DNA of 64,000 bases from Peribacillus cavernae (GTDB taxonomy: Bacteria > Bacillota > Bacilli > Bacillales > DSM-1321), in the NCBI RefSeq assembly GCF_003989135.1, contig NZ_RYZZ01000014.1:1-64000 (forward strand). Direction: 5' to 3'. The notes under the pieces are model-generated. The model did no database searches. It had not been told where the DNA came from and worked only from the letters and a program-made list of their open reading frames with translations. Made by a program: the position numbers and the translations under genes. Of the stretch, positions 14,991 through 24,164 are shown piece by piece. Every line of letters starts with the position of its first letter. Within the stretch, counting starts at the first letter, position 1.

Positions 14991-15100
14991 AAAAAAGATT
15001 CTCACTATTAATATTTTTAAAGGTACTTTTGATTCGGAAAACAATTAGTTTGTAAAGTGGATTATTGATAATACGGAGGGGATAAAATGTATAAACGAAG

Positions 15101-15421
15101 ATGCTATTTTTGAAAAACAAAGCGCTTACTCAGAAGAAACACGGTATAATTAGTTTTATTTCTTTTATAATCGGAATTACTTGTTTTTTTGTTGTTTTTG
15201 TAACGCCGACAAGGATTGCAAATATTGGTAATTTGGTTGGAGACTATATAACCTTTGCACTCACAGGTGTCGGTATCATACTATCTGTAACAGGTTTAGT
15301 GAATAAAACGGAAAAAAATGTAATTCCTATTATTTCTTTAGTCCTATCTTCGTCGTTCTTTATATTTTGGCTTATCACGATTGTCTTATTGTTAACTGGT
15401 CAAATTGAATTTGCACCGTAG
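15101..15421 (+). CDS. Small membrane protein, probable frameshift at start
   Basis: A 106-residue protein with three predicted membrane helices (about residues 17-35, 46-62 and 75-100). The frame begins at ATG 15101 without a ribosome site. A good site (GGAGGGG) precedes ATG 15088 in the next frame, which stops after 8 codons. A single-base change at about 15100 would join them, so the natural gene likely started at 15088. No family is recognised beyond small Bacillus membrane proteins. Confidence 0.5.
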   Translation: MLFLKNKALTQKKHGIISFISFIIGITCFFVVFVTPTRIANIGNLVGDYITFALTGVGIILSVTGLVNKTEKNVIPIISLVLSSSFFIFWLITIVLLLTGQIEFAP

Positions 15422-15524
15422 TGTACAAAGCACATTAAAGCTAATCGGTGCGATTGGCTCAACTAGGGCAGTCTTTTCTTGTTTTAACGGGGCAGTTTAT
15501 AAATAAAATCTGTTAGAGATATGG

Positions 15525-15743
15525 ATGATAACAAACGGTGATTATAATGAGAAAATTTATAATAGGGTTATTCATTGTGACAAACTTAAGATTAAGAGGT
15601 CAAATGGGATAGGAGGAGGGTATCAATTAACCTTAAGGGTACATCCATATTATGGTGCACATAATAGTTATGGAATAGATGAGGTAGTTGTAAGGGCAAG
15701 TGGTGAATTAGTTAGTTATAAACACATAAAAACATATCTCTGA
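15525..15743 (+). CDS. DUF3888-like protein, N-terminally truncated
   Basis: The 72 codons end with LRVHPYYGAHNSYGIDEVVV and YKHIKTYL. These recall the C-terminal half of DUF3888 proteins, which have a V-x-V-x-x-Y-x-GxHN core and a final Y-x-H. Secreted Bacillus members have an N-terminal signal peptide and an extra ~40 residues that are absent here. ATG 15525 has no clear ribosome site. Probably a remnant. Confidence 0.4.
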   Translation: MITNGDYNEKIYNRVIHCDKLKIKRSNGIGGGYQLTLRVHPYYGAHNSYGIDEVVVRASGELVSYKHIKTYL

Positions 15744-15795
15744 TGTTCAAATACCGGATGTGTTAGTTGTCGTATCAACAAAAAACCCCAAAAAA

Positions 15796-15941
15796 GATCA
15801 AACTTTTTTATAAAAAATGAAAATGCTGGAACACAAGAACAACCTATTTGGATCAATCTTTTTTCGAAATAGGTTATTTTTCCATGCCAACTATTAAGTG
15901 TTTGAGGAAAACTTTTGATCAAACTTTTTTACAAAGCTACA
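15796..15941 (-). repeat. Three spaced TnsB-type sites, left end (B2)
   Basis: Sites start at 15796, 15851 and 15917 (GATCAAACTTTTTTA, GATCAATCTTTTTTC, GATCAAACTTTTTTA), spaced 55 and 66 bp. The end is AAAGCTACA at 15941. Its reverse complement TGTAGCTTT equals the first nine bases of the end at 8965. Confidence 0.65.
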
Positions 15942-16004
15942 GCAAATTGCTTCTTCAAATAAATAAATTTTAGTTGACCGTTTCAAATTTTTAGATTAAC
16001 GGGG

Positions 16005-16036
16005 GCGTTCCTACAAGAAAGTAGGGACGCTTTTTT
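16005..16036 (+). terminator. Terminator after the B2 left end
   Basis: GCGTTCCTAC pairs with GTAGGGACGC and is followed by T6. No gene leads directly into it on this strand, so it may be a remnant of the native sequence beyond the insertions. Confidence 0.6.
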
Positions 16037-16132
16037 CGAAATTGGGGTCCTACCAGCAAAATGGAAATTTCGTATGCTAACCTAATTCAAAACTACTTAT
16101 ATTTATACGAGTCTTTTTCGTGTATGCATGAA

Positions 16133-16879
<747 letters not shown>

Positions 16880-17264
16880 CTACCTCATTATCTTTTATCA
16901 TCAATAAACTATATAAGTATTAATTGTACCTTTATTTTCCTGAAAAATTCAAGCAATGTAAATTAAAAGGTGGAAACGCCAGGCATCTTATTCCATTATA
17001 CCAGCTATATAAGTCAACACTTTCGGTTAAAATAGTGGGAGTAGTCATGCTATAATAAATGTAAGCATAACAAAGAGACTTCAAACCGATTTTTGAGATT
17101 TGTTTTTATTACTTTTATAATTAGTTTAATTGTTATATTAGTTATTTTATTTGCTCAAAGAAATAGAATCAACATCGTTAACAAGGGAATCCGTCTATTT
17201 TCAGTTAAGGACACGTTTGCGGAGTAAGCAGGGGATTTTTTTAGAGGGAAATCGAGGTTGTACA

Positions 17265-17477
17265 ATGGGCTTATTTTTTGAAAAATCCAGCAGTCAAAGC
17301 AAGACTCAAAAAAAATTAATAAATGCATTCATTATTTTAATAGTATTAGATCTCATAAATAACTTTTTACTAAATTTATCTTGGCTAAGTACTATTACCA
17401 CTTGTTCATATATTGTATTTTTAATTCTTTTCATAAGAGAAATTATGAGGGGGAAAAACAATAAAGCTAACGATTAG
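17265..17477 (+). CDS. Small two-helix membrane protein
   Basis: A 70-residue protein with a polar N-terminus rich in Ser/Gln/Lys (residues 5-18) and two membrane helices (about 20-37 and 42-58), ending in Arg/Lys/Asn. ATG 17265 is chosen because GAGG lies 7 bases ahead. A longer in-frame TTG start at 17151 has no ribosome site. No family is recognised. Confidence 0.45.
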   Translation: MGLFFEKSSSQSKTQKKLINAFIILIVLDLINNFLLNLSWLSTITTCSYIVFLILFIREIMRGKNNKAND

Positions 17478-17563
17478 GTGGCGTTAGAGTGTCTTATATT
17501 GAGTGACAATAAAGTCGTTTAACATTCTTCTTCAATAAACGGACGTTTTTATGGAGCAACGAA

Positions 17564-17612
17564 AAAATCCCAATTTCTCAATTTTAATGCTGAGGAATTG
17601 GGATTTTAATAT
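17564..17612 (-). terminator. Bidirectional-looking hairpin
   Basis: AAAATCCCAATTTCTCA pairs with TGAGGAATTGGGATTTT over 17 bp with one wobble. On the minus strand six T's follow, so it would stop transcripts from the IS side. Confidence 0.6.
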
Positions 17613-17652
17613 TGTGATTTCCTTAACGTTGTAAATCCTCATATTCCTAAAT

Positions 17653-19102
17653 CCCACATTCCGCACCTAGGAGGCAAACTTCTGCCAATTTCCCTAGGTG
17701 CATTTTTTTTGAAAATTAATTCTTGTTCCTTTTTCTTTTATTATCGACTTTCTTCTTAAAAGTTCTCTTTTTTTCGACATTACCTATTGATACCTCTCCC
17801 GTTTTGGGGTTAATTCGCTGTTTTTTCTTCCTGTTTCGACACATAGATGGAAAGATCATAGCCCGCCAGTCCAAGGATCCTCTTTTTTTGGCCGCCCTCT
17901 ATTTGTTCGTTTTTCGATTTGCTTTTCAGGTAGAATGTGGAATGAATAGCGAAAATAATGGCTGGTATAGGCTTTTTGAAACGTTCCCCATGCTTCTTGG
18001 GCATCGGCTTCACAGTGGTAGACCGTGTTTTCAAATTTCTTCATCGCTTTTTCGAGTGTGATTCGTTCTTTTTCCAAGTTACGCTGGAATGTTTGATCTT
18101 TTTGTTCATTCAACTTGTCGGAATAGACCATAACGAAACGATATGGATACTCATCCAGTTCTTCTGTAAAGGACTGGATCTTATAGGAAGCTGCCTTTTT
18201 TTTGCGGCTTCAACTGCCCGACTTCTTGCCACTCGCCATTCTTCCAAGCTTCTTCTTTTAATGCATGACTTATTTTGAAGGTTTTGGGAAGACGAGAAAT
18301 AAAGGGGAGATCCCCCGTATTTTACGCAAGTTCTCCGTCGTAATCAGGGCTGAATCTGCTTGATAAATGAGATGATCCCATTCTTCTTTAGAAAGAATCT
18401 CGCGAAGTTTTTGAATGAATGTGAGATTCCAGCTTTGTCATCCATATTTCCGTTTTCTACATTCGCTAAGACCGGAATACGTTCGGGTGTAACACTCATG
18501 CCAAGTACAATCTGTTTTAAATCGGGGCGGTGTTGTTTACTGTATCCGTAGGTGATGTCAAGGTCCTCGTTGTTTTTTCTGAGGTCTCGTTTGTTTTCTC
18601 GTACTCCCCATAGACGCCTGCCTAGCGGTAACCCAAGTTTACGGCAAGTCGAGATGGATAACGTCGAATATACTTTCCATGGATGGGCCCGATGCAGGGC
18701 ATCGAGTGCACGCCCGATGGAATATTCGTTTAAATCATCCGCTTTCACATCAGAACCAAACAACATCTCCACATCTTGTTCTTTAAAAAAGTGATGAATA
18801 TGGTAAAGGGGTTCCCGATCACAAAGAATGTTAATGACTAAGGCTTTTATTCGAGCGCCTGGTGATAAATGACATCGTTCTTTGTCCCAGTCAAGCTGCC
18901 CATTGATGGTTTCTTCAAAGCCGATTTCGTCACAAATAGCCGAAATCAACTGCGACGGTCCAGCAGAAAGTGTTAAGATCTGATCAGGTTGTTTCATCGG
19001 ATTTCTCCTCACCTTTCATTCGTTAAGAATGGTTTCGAGAGAAAAGGAAAAAACCCTTCATAGAAATTCAAATTTTCTGACTTGGGACCTGCCGAATGTG
19101 GG
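17653..19102 (-). mobile_element. IS1634-family insertion sequence, defective
   Basis: Inverted ends start CCCACATTCCGCA at 17653 and, on the other strand, CCCACATTCGGCA at 19102. CTAAAT is duplicated on both sides (17647-17652 and 19103-19108). The single transposase gene is on the minus strand and broken. A plus-strand terminator hairpin (GCACCTAGG/CCTAGGTGC and T8) lies just inside the left end. The exact direct repeat suggests a fairly recent insertion, while the transposase is already decayed. Confidence 0.8.
17716..18997 (-). pseudogene. IS1634-family transposase, frameshifted
   Basis: The first 218 codons from ATG 18997, with GAGGAG ahead, have the DUF4277 N-terminal domain and the start of the DDE region: PLYHIHHFFKEQDVEMLFG, ITYGYSKQHRPDLKQIVLG and ERIPVLANVENGN. 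The frame is then lost near 18345. Further fragments continue (QTFQRNLEKERITLEKAMKK; NRGRPKKEDP; NPKTGEVSIGN) to a stop at 17716. The sum of about 427 codons is short of the usual 530-560, so an internal deletion is likely in addition to frameshifts. Confidence 0.8.
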
Positions 19103-19230
19103 CTAAATGTACCCCAAGAAGGAGATAAGTATAAGGTTGGAGAATTTAAGAATTAACAATCCGTTTAATTCGGCACACATACTATCTATTCCGAAGGCGA
19201 TAATCATTTAAAAAGAAGGGAGAATGCATT

Positions 19231-19463
19231 ATGACACAAAACAATAATGTTAAGAAAAAGCAGCTATTTCTAAACATATCAAAGTTTTAGAACGGGCAGG
19301 ATTACTTGAAAAGACTATGAAAGGGCGAACGCATATATGTCGTCTTAATCCTGAATCGTTATCAGCTGCTACAGAATGGCTTCGTTTTTATGAACGTTTT
19401 TGGAACAGACAATTTGACGTTCTTGAACGTGAGTTAAATAGAGCAAAAAAGGAGGAACATTAG
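19231..19463 (+). pseudogene. ArsR-family regulator with internal deletion
   Basis: ATG 19231 with AGAAGGGAG ahead starts MTQNNNV. Then, out of frame, AAISKHIKVLERAGLLEK begins. This is the recognition helix and wing of ArsR regulators, and it runs to the natural end RAKKEEH at 19463. The first two-thirds of the winged helix are deleted. Such regulators normally pair with an AHSA1 protein, which is intact 52 bp downstream. Confidence 0.7.
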
Positions 19464-19514
19464 ATTATTAGTAACAATTTTATAATTAAAATATTTAGTA
19501 AAGGATGATAAAAA

Positions 19515-20012
19515 ATGATTAACACATCAACAACAACTCTTACTATGACTCGTCGTTTTGATGTCACTGCGGAAAGAGTATTTGAAGCTTGGCTAAACCC
19601 AGAAATGATGAGAAAGTGGTTTTTTACAATGGAATCAACAAATAAAGTGGCAAAAAATGATCCTCACGTCGGTGGCACTTGGGAAATTGTCGACCATAGA
19701 GAAGAGAAAGATTACAGGGCAGTTGGTAAGTACATGGAAGTTGACCCACCGCGTAAAATAGTTTTCACATTTAAAATGCCTCAATTCAGTGATACGGAGG
19801 ACAGAATTACGGTTGATATTAAACCTTTTGAAAATGGCTGCGAGATGACCTTCACACAAGTGATTGTCGTTCCTTACGAAGAAGGTTGGACTGAGGAAGA
19901 CATTGAAAAAGCACGTGATGAATATAATAGTCAAACCGAACAAGGTTGGGGTTATATGTTTGAAGGGTTAAAACAGTTAGTTGAAACGGGTAAAATTAAT
20001 TATCCATCTTGA
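19515..20012 (+). CDS. SRPBCC/AHSA1-domain protein
   Basis: A 165-residue START-like (activator of Hsp90 ATPase homologue 1-like) protein with the usual first strand and helix TTTLTMTRRFDVTAERVFEAW, WFFTMES, GGTWEIVDHREEKDYRAVGKYMEVDPPRKIVFTF and a C-terminal helix over the cavity. It probably binds a hydrophobic ligand; no substrate is known. It sits behind a wrecked arsR gene, the usual operon partner, so it may have lost its repressor. A terminator follows. Confidence 0.85.
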   Translation: MINTSTTTLTMTRRFDVTAERVFEAWLNPEMMRKWFFTMESTNKVAKNDPHVGGTWEIVDHREEKDYRAVGKYMEVDPPRKIVFTFKMPQFSDTEDRITVDIKPFENGCEMTFTQVIVVPYEEGWTEEDIEKARDEYNSQTEQGWGYMFEGLKQLVETGKINYPS

Positions 20013-20018
20013 ATTACA

Positions 20019-20047
20019 AACACGAGCGACTACTTTCGCTCGTGTTT
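20019..20047 (+). terminator. Terminator after the AHSA1 gene
   Basis: AACACGAGCGA pairs with TCGCTCGTGTT and is followed by TTTTG. Confidence 0.85.
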
Positions 20048-20235
20048 TTGTTTATTTCGAAGTACACGAATAATGCAAAAGAAGAGAAAGTGTGTATTTG
20101 TCAACTAACGAGTGCTTTAGTTGTGCGAAATGTTACTGTTTAAATGGAGAATGGTTACATCACTCTGGTAAAGGCTAGACAATTCCTTCTGGAATTGAAG
20201 GGTTATATCGAAGAATCAAATGATAGAGTAACGTG

Positions 20236-20342
20236 TTAGAAAAATCAAGTTTTCATAAAGAAGGAATAGCTAAAAAAAAGTTATGATAAACGGAAAATGG
20301 GAAGATCATCAGGTACTAGCAATAATCAATACTAAAGATTAA
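20236..20342 (+). pseudogene. GNAT acetyltransferase, C-terminal remnant
   Basis: LEKSSFHKEGIAKKKL followed, one frame over, by MINGKWEDHQVLAIINTKD is the typical end of a RimJ/RimL-type GNAT protein (F-x-x-EG...G-x-W-x-D). The frame breaks in an A8 run. No N-terminal part is visible in 20051-20235, which otherwise holds no gene. Confidence 0.5.
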
Positions 20343-20398
20343 ATCACATTAGGTCAGAGTTTCATATTTGCCCAATAATAAGTAAGGTAGTGATAAAA

Positions 20399-20536
20399 AT
20401 GATTCAAAGCAAAAAGCTTTATGTCTATGCCGGATCCATTTGGTGTTTTCTTTTTGCGCTAATAAGTTTTTATTGGGCAAGTGGAGGTATGCTAGGTGTA
20501 AAATCATTAGGAGGGCTAATCTATAAAAAAGCATAA
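20399..20536 (+). pseudogene. DUF3995 membrane protein, N-terminal stub
   Basis: 45 codons, MIQSKKLYVYAGSIWCFLFA followed by LISFYWASGG and a glycine-rich stretch, match the first helix of DUF3995 proteins, which carry an F-x-W-A-x-G-G motif. The remaining helices are missing and the sequence runs straight into a GNAT remnant. Confidence 0.5.
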
Positions 20537-20539
20537 GAA

Positions 20540-21056
20540 AACGATTATTCAGCAATCAGCACATACTGTTTAACTGAACAACAAGCTATTTATACTTCTT
20601 TACCTGTAAATATTATTGAAGCATTTAAGAAGGATAGATATAACCAGCCCTTTGTAATATATTTTGGTGATAATTTGATAGGCTGCTTTGCCTTATATAT
20701 TTATAAAAAGGGTAATAATTGCACAAGTAACGAGCATGCTATACTTCTTAAATCGTTCTCGATTGATTCTCGCTATCAAAAAAAAGGGGCATGCGCTTAA
20801 AACCTTAAGATTATTGCCTGAAATAATAAAACTAAATTTCCCTGATAAAGATGAGATTATATTAACGGTTCATCATACAAATATCCCAGCGATGAATTTG
20901 TATATTAAGGCTGGATTTATTGATAAAGGACTGAGACTTGAGGGTGATTACGGGGAGGAATCGATATTTCATTTTGATTTGGATAGGGAGAAGAAAATTT
21001 GTTATAATAGTATACAAGTAGGTTCAATAATCAAAGTTATGGTCAACTTACTTTAA
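20540..21056 (+). pseudogene. GNAT N-acetyltransferase, frameshifted and start-less
   Basis: ENDYSAISTYCLTEQQAIY to FSIDSRYQKKG reads in one frame. One extra A in an A8 run near 20780 shifts the rest to ALKTLRLLPEIIKLNF, then LTVHHTNIPAMNLYIKAGF. These are the acetyl-CoA-binding Q/R-x-x-G-x-A loop and the last strands of the GNAT fold. A start codon with a ribosome site is missing because the DUF3995 stub is fused upstream. Confidence 0.65.
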
Positions 21057-21420
21057 TGTGATGCGATGAGGATTTCAAAAGTGGCATAAAAATCTGTGAT
21101 GATTTATGGTATACCACATTGGTTAAGATATGTCTGGGGGAAGTGCAGGGATCATCGGTTATATTGATTTTGGCATGATTCACATGCATAATGAAAAAAA
21201 GGTAGTCATGCTGACAGATGGCTAGTGCAATCAAGGGAGATCTTGGGTAGGAACATCTCTCTAACAGTATTGGGGCACCTGTATCGAGCATTTATTTGGA
21301 ACAACAAGTACATGAGCTTAGATAATAGCCCCGCTTGCTTGACGTTTCCCTTCCTAAACTGTCTGATGAAATACAGAAATCTTATTAGAGTATATTTGCT
21401 TTTTTATAATTTTTTCTGCG
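21057..21420. other. No gene seen
   Basis: This 364-bp stretch has only short frames without ribosome sites and no clear repeat. It separates the decayed acetyltransferase from a small intact gene. Confidence 0.5.
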
Positions 21421-21435
21421 AAAGGAGGAATTCAT

Positions 21436-21606
21436 ATGTCAGAAAATAAGAAATTAAGCCTGGCTGATGCGGTCAAACAAAAATTGGCCCAAAAGCAGGA
21501 GCAGGCACAAGGTAAACAGGAAAACGGCCTTGTAAAGAATACTAAGACACTAAAGAGCCAGATGACGAAGAAACCGAGTAATACCCGCAGAAAAATGGGA
21601 GTCTAA
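21436..21606 (+). CDS. Small basic protein, hypothetical
   Basis: A 56-residue protein, MSENKKLSLADAVKQKLAQ, then Gln/Lys-rich, ending KKPSNTRRKMGV. AAAGGAGG stands 7 bases before ATG and a clean terminator follows, so it is very likely expressed. The Lys/Gln/Asn composition and basic tail recall small spore or nucleic-acid-binding proteins of Bacillus, but I cannot assign a family. Confidence 0.7.
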   Translation: MSENKKLSLADAVKQKLAQKQEQAQGKQENGLVKNTKTLKSQMTKKPSNTRRKMGV

Positions 21607-21623
21607 TAACAGAAATAGTCAAA

Positions 21624-21646
21624 AGGCCAGCTAAGCTGGCCTCTTT
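21624..21646 (+). terminator. Terminator of the small basic protein gene
   Basis: AGGCCAGC-TAA-GCTGGCCT is followed by CTTTGTGTTT. Confidence 0.75.
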
Positions 21647-21654
21647 GTGTTTAA

Positions 21655-21930
21655 CAACCGACACAAACCCTCCCACCCGGCAATTGAGAGGCTTTACAAT
21701 CCTCTTTTAAAAAACGCCATCAAGCATCTAATCATCATGGTGAATAAACTGATTGCAGCGGGCTACAACATTAGCTGGGAACAGGTAATGAAGTTTGCCG
21801 AAGGAGGTACAGGGTTTATAAGCAGCATATTATCCATGCGCTAATTGAGAACGGTTATATGAAGACGATTTATGACGAAAACGGTTTCTGCTGACCCGTA
21901 GAATGAAATCCATTTGAACGGTACAAAATC
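21655..21930 (+). pseudogene. PHP-domain phosphoesterase fragment
   Basis: HPAIERLYNPLLKNAIKHLI, KLIAAGYNISWEQVMKFAEG and, in another frame, YKQHIIHALIENGY resemble an internal piece of PHP-superfamily proteins. Frameshifts and stops occur throughout and both ends are missing. Confidence 0.4.
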
Positions 21931-21959
21931 CATAAAAGTGAAAGCCTTAAATAAAGCGT

Positions 21960-22130
21960 CTGTGATCAAGCAATTTACAATCGTCACCCTGATACTGTTA
22001 ACGATCTAATCAAGGCATACTCCGAATCCTTCGAGGAGATGGATGAAGGAGTGATTGAGGCGTTAAAGGCAAGTGGCGCAGACTGGTGGCAAATCATTTT
22101 CCAGGCGTATCAAGTATTTTATTTATAAAT
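21960..22130 (+). pseudogene. Unassigned C-terminal fragment
   Basis: A readable segment HPDTVNDLIKAYSESFEEMD and EALKASGADWWQIIFQAYQ ends at TAA near 22128. It looks like the helical C-terminus of a stand-alone ligand-binding (TipAS-like) or related protein, with no start. The assignment is weak. Confidence 0.3.
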
Positions 22131-22196
22131 GGGATGAAAACAGAAAGTTTATACACCACATTAAGAAACGGCAGATTGATTCTGCCGCTTACTTTA

Positions 22197-23768
22197 TTAA
22201 TGATTATCTAATTTCCGTTTTTCTGCTAACAGTTTCTGAAACTCCATTTCTAGTTCATCTGATGACTCGATACTAAGGCGGCTCAGTATTTCGGATATTT
22301 TCGTTTCTAAGATAAGCCGTTTATCTTCCTTGAAATTTCGCTTTTCTTGTGGTTCGTGATGTTTATATTCATCATATGTTCCTTCAAACAGTTCAATTTC
22401 CTTATGATTAATCGCTAAAATCCGGGTTGCAATATTTTCGATCAAGCGCCGGTCATGAGAGACAAAGATGACCGTTCCCTCATATTGTTTTAAAAGGGAT
22501 TCCAATGCTTCAACGGCTTCTGTATCCAGAAAGGTTGTCGGTTCATCTAAAATGAGCGTATTAATGTCGCTTACCATTAATTTTGCCAGGGCTACTTTTA
22601 CTCGCTCGCCGCCACTCAAAACTTCGATTGACTTGTAAACATCCTCTCTAAAAAAGTGCAGCCTTGCAAGTATGGTTCGAATGAATGTTTCATTTTGTAT
22701 AGATGTGGATCGGACATTATCTAAAATTGACTTTTCGGTATTTAGTATATTTAAACTTTGGCTAAAATAGCCGATCTTCATGGATAGGGAAATGGCTATA
22801 CCCTCATCTGGTTGAATGATTTTCTTCACGAGAGTGGTTTTTCCGCTTCCATTTGGACCGATAATAGCCAGTTTGTCACCACCGCGGACACTAAAACTTG
22901 CTTTTCTCCAGAGAACACGCTTGCCAATCATTCCCGGTACTTCTTTTACACGAAGAACAAAGCGTCCCTTAAAGGTTTCTTCATTCGGAAAATTCATCTT
23001 GATCGGTGTATCTTCTTTGGGTTTTTCCACTTTTTCCAGTTTTCCTAATCTTGTTTCAATAGCTTTAGCGGATTGTTGAAGCTTCTTTTGCTTTTTTGCA
23101 AAATATGGTTTGGCACCAGTTATTTTTGCTTCTGAATTACTCGTTTTTTTAGGTGCCTTTGCCGCTCTTTCCGCTTTCTTTGTTTTTAATATCAGTGCTT
23201 CTTCTAGCTGTTTTTTCTTTTTCTCATAATTTTCATAAACCATTTCATGCTGATGATGCTCTAATTCTTTTTGTGCTGCATAATCGGAATAGTTGCCTTT
23301 ATATTCTTTCACATGTCCTTCACTGATTTCCCATATCTTCGCGCAAAGCGAATCCAGTAAAGCTCGGTCATGGGAGACAATGATGAACGCTCCCTGCCAT
23401 TTCATCAGTTTCTTTTCCAGCCATTCAATGTGATCCGTATCCAGATTTGTTGTTGGTTCATCTGCAAAAAAGATTTCAGGATTCTTGGCAATTGCTTCAT
23501 TAATGTATTCCTGTGTCACTTCTCCACCGCTTTTTGTTGTATCAGTTCGTTTTAGCTGGGGTAAGAGTTCACATTTTGCAAGTGTGGTAACGGTTCCATC
23601 TTCAGGAAATTTCTTTCCAGCCAAAACCTTTAATAAAGTGGTTTTTCCGCTTCCATTTCTACCGACTAAGCCGATCCGGTCATGTTTCTGGATTTGTAAT
23701 TTGGTCACATTTATTAATAATCGGTCTTTTACATAAAGTTTTAAGTTGTTGGCTTCTAATAACATCAT
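22197..23768 (-). CDS. Vga-type ABC-F ribosomal protection protein
   Basis: A 523-residue ABC-F ATPase with no membrane part. Two nucleotide-binding domains carry Walker A VGRNGSGKTT and IGPNGSGKTT, signatures KSGGEVT and LSGGERV, and Walker B FADEPTTNLD and LILDEPTTFLD. A ~75-residue linker between them reaches the ribosomal peptidyl-transferase centre. Both domains and linker read closely like Vga(A), which protects ribosomes from streptogramin A, lincosamides and pleuromutilins. ATG 23768 (MLLEANNL after one more Met) has GGGGATG ahead. A leader attenuator precedes it. The drug range is inferred. Confidence 0.9.
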   Translation of the reverse strand: MMLLEANNLKLYVKDRLLINVTKLQIQKHDRIGLVGRNGSGKTTLLKVLAGKKFPEDGTVTTLAKCELLPQLKRTDTTKSGGEVTQEYINEAIAKNPEIFFADEPTTNLDTDHIEWLEKKLMKWQGAFIIVSHDRALLDSLCAKIWEISEGHVKEYKGNYSDYAAQKELEHHQHEMVYENYEKKKKQLEEALILKTKKAERAAKAPKKTSNSEAKITGAKPYFAKKQKKLQQSAKAIETRLGKLEKVEKPKEDTPIKMNFPNEETFKGRFVLRVKEVPGMIGKRVLWRKASFSVRGGDKLAIIGPNGSGKTTLVKKIIQPDEGIAISLSMKIGYFSQSLNILNTEKSILDNVRSTSIQNETFIRTILARLHFFREDVYKSIEVLSGGERVKVALAKLMVSDINTLILDEPTTFLDTEAVEALESLLKQYEGTVIFVSHDRRLIENIATRILAINHKEIELFEGTYDEYKHHEPQEKRNFKEDKRLILETKISEILSRLSIESSDELEMEFQKLLAEKRKLDNH

Positions 23769-23825
23769 GTAATCATCCCCATTTTTCAAGTATTCTGGAG
23801 ACAAAAAAATGCCTCCTATCTACAT

Positions 23826-23867
23826 TCAGAATAGGAGACATAGATGCACACCAAAAATAGGCTGCAT
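23826..23867 (-). CDS. Leader peptide 2 (13 residues) overlapping the terminator
   Basis: ATG at 23867 encodes MQPIFGVHLCLLF with its stop inside the 5' arm/loop of the terminator hairpin. A ribosome stalled here would block hairpin formation. The ribosome site is poor (AAAAGG directly before ATG), so translation is uncertain. Confidence 0.4.
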   Translation of the reverse strand: MQPIFGVHLCLLF

Positions 23868-23927
23868 CCTTTTGGGTTTCCCGAAAGAAAACCAATCCTA
23901 TTCTGAAAACCCCGATTGAAGGCATTG

Positions 23928-23954
23928 CTAAAAAGCAGGATATTTATCTGCCAT
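23928..23954 (-). CDS. Leader peptide 1 (8 residues)
   Basis: ATG at 23954 encodes MADKYPAF. GAAGGC precedes it. Its position before the competing hairpins suits a stalling peptide of the ABC-F leader. Confidence 0.4.
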   Translation of the reverse strand: MADKYPAF

Positions 23955-24115
23955 ACAAAAATGCCTTCAATTGATTGCTTTCGAAAATAGGATTAGTACT
24001 TCATGTAACTGGTTCACCCTTCCGTTTTTAATTAATGTCACGATAAACTATATATAATGATTTGTCAATTGAGTTTATATGTCGAATCCTATAATTTTGA
24101 TTTTATAAATAAAAA

Positions 24116-24143
24116 AATACCAGGATATCATCCTGGTATTTTT
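24116..24143. terminator. Bidirectional terminator downstream of the esterase
   Basis: AATACCAGGAT-ATC-ATCCTGGTATT has A- and T-rich flanks on both sides (A7 before, TTTTT after). It serves the minus-strand esterase and faces the ABC-F leader. Confidence 0.8.
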
Positions 24144-24164
24144 ACTTCCTATGTATATATAATC

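Larger units (their letters stand above)
10089..15941 (+). mobile_element. Second Tn7-like island (B2), no transposition genes
   Basis: It starts TGTGGGTTTGAAATAAAG at 10089, six bases after the previous element, with three ~20-bp sites. It ends CTTTTTTACAAAGCTACA at 15941, with three spaced sites (15796, 15851, 15917). Both ends share the TGATC-type core, so they plausibly belong together. The 5.9 kb inside carries only cargo: a phosphodiesterase, a DUF2935 protein, a nucleosidase lipoprotein and small proteins. The five flanking bases (TCTTT and GCAAA) do not match, so one end may come from a neighbour. Confidence 0.55.
23769..24035 (-). promoter_or_regulatory. Attenuator leader of the ABC-F gene
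   Basis: On the minus strand the 260-nt leader has a terminator just before the gene (arms GTCTCCTAT/ATAGGAGGC at 23811-23840 followed by T7). Upstream segments can compete with it: TCCTATTTTCG and GAATAGGATTGG, and two GAAGGCAT/ATGCCTTC pairs. Two short reading frames lie in the leader. This is the drug-induced ribosome-stalling attenuation layout known for vmlR and vga-like genes. Confidence 0.7.

Noticed and set aside
21043-21291. 82-codon minus-strand frame
   Set aside because: No ribosome site or recognisable motif and unusual composition for this genome.
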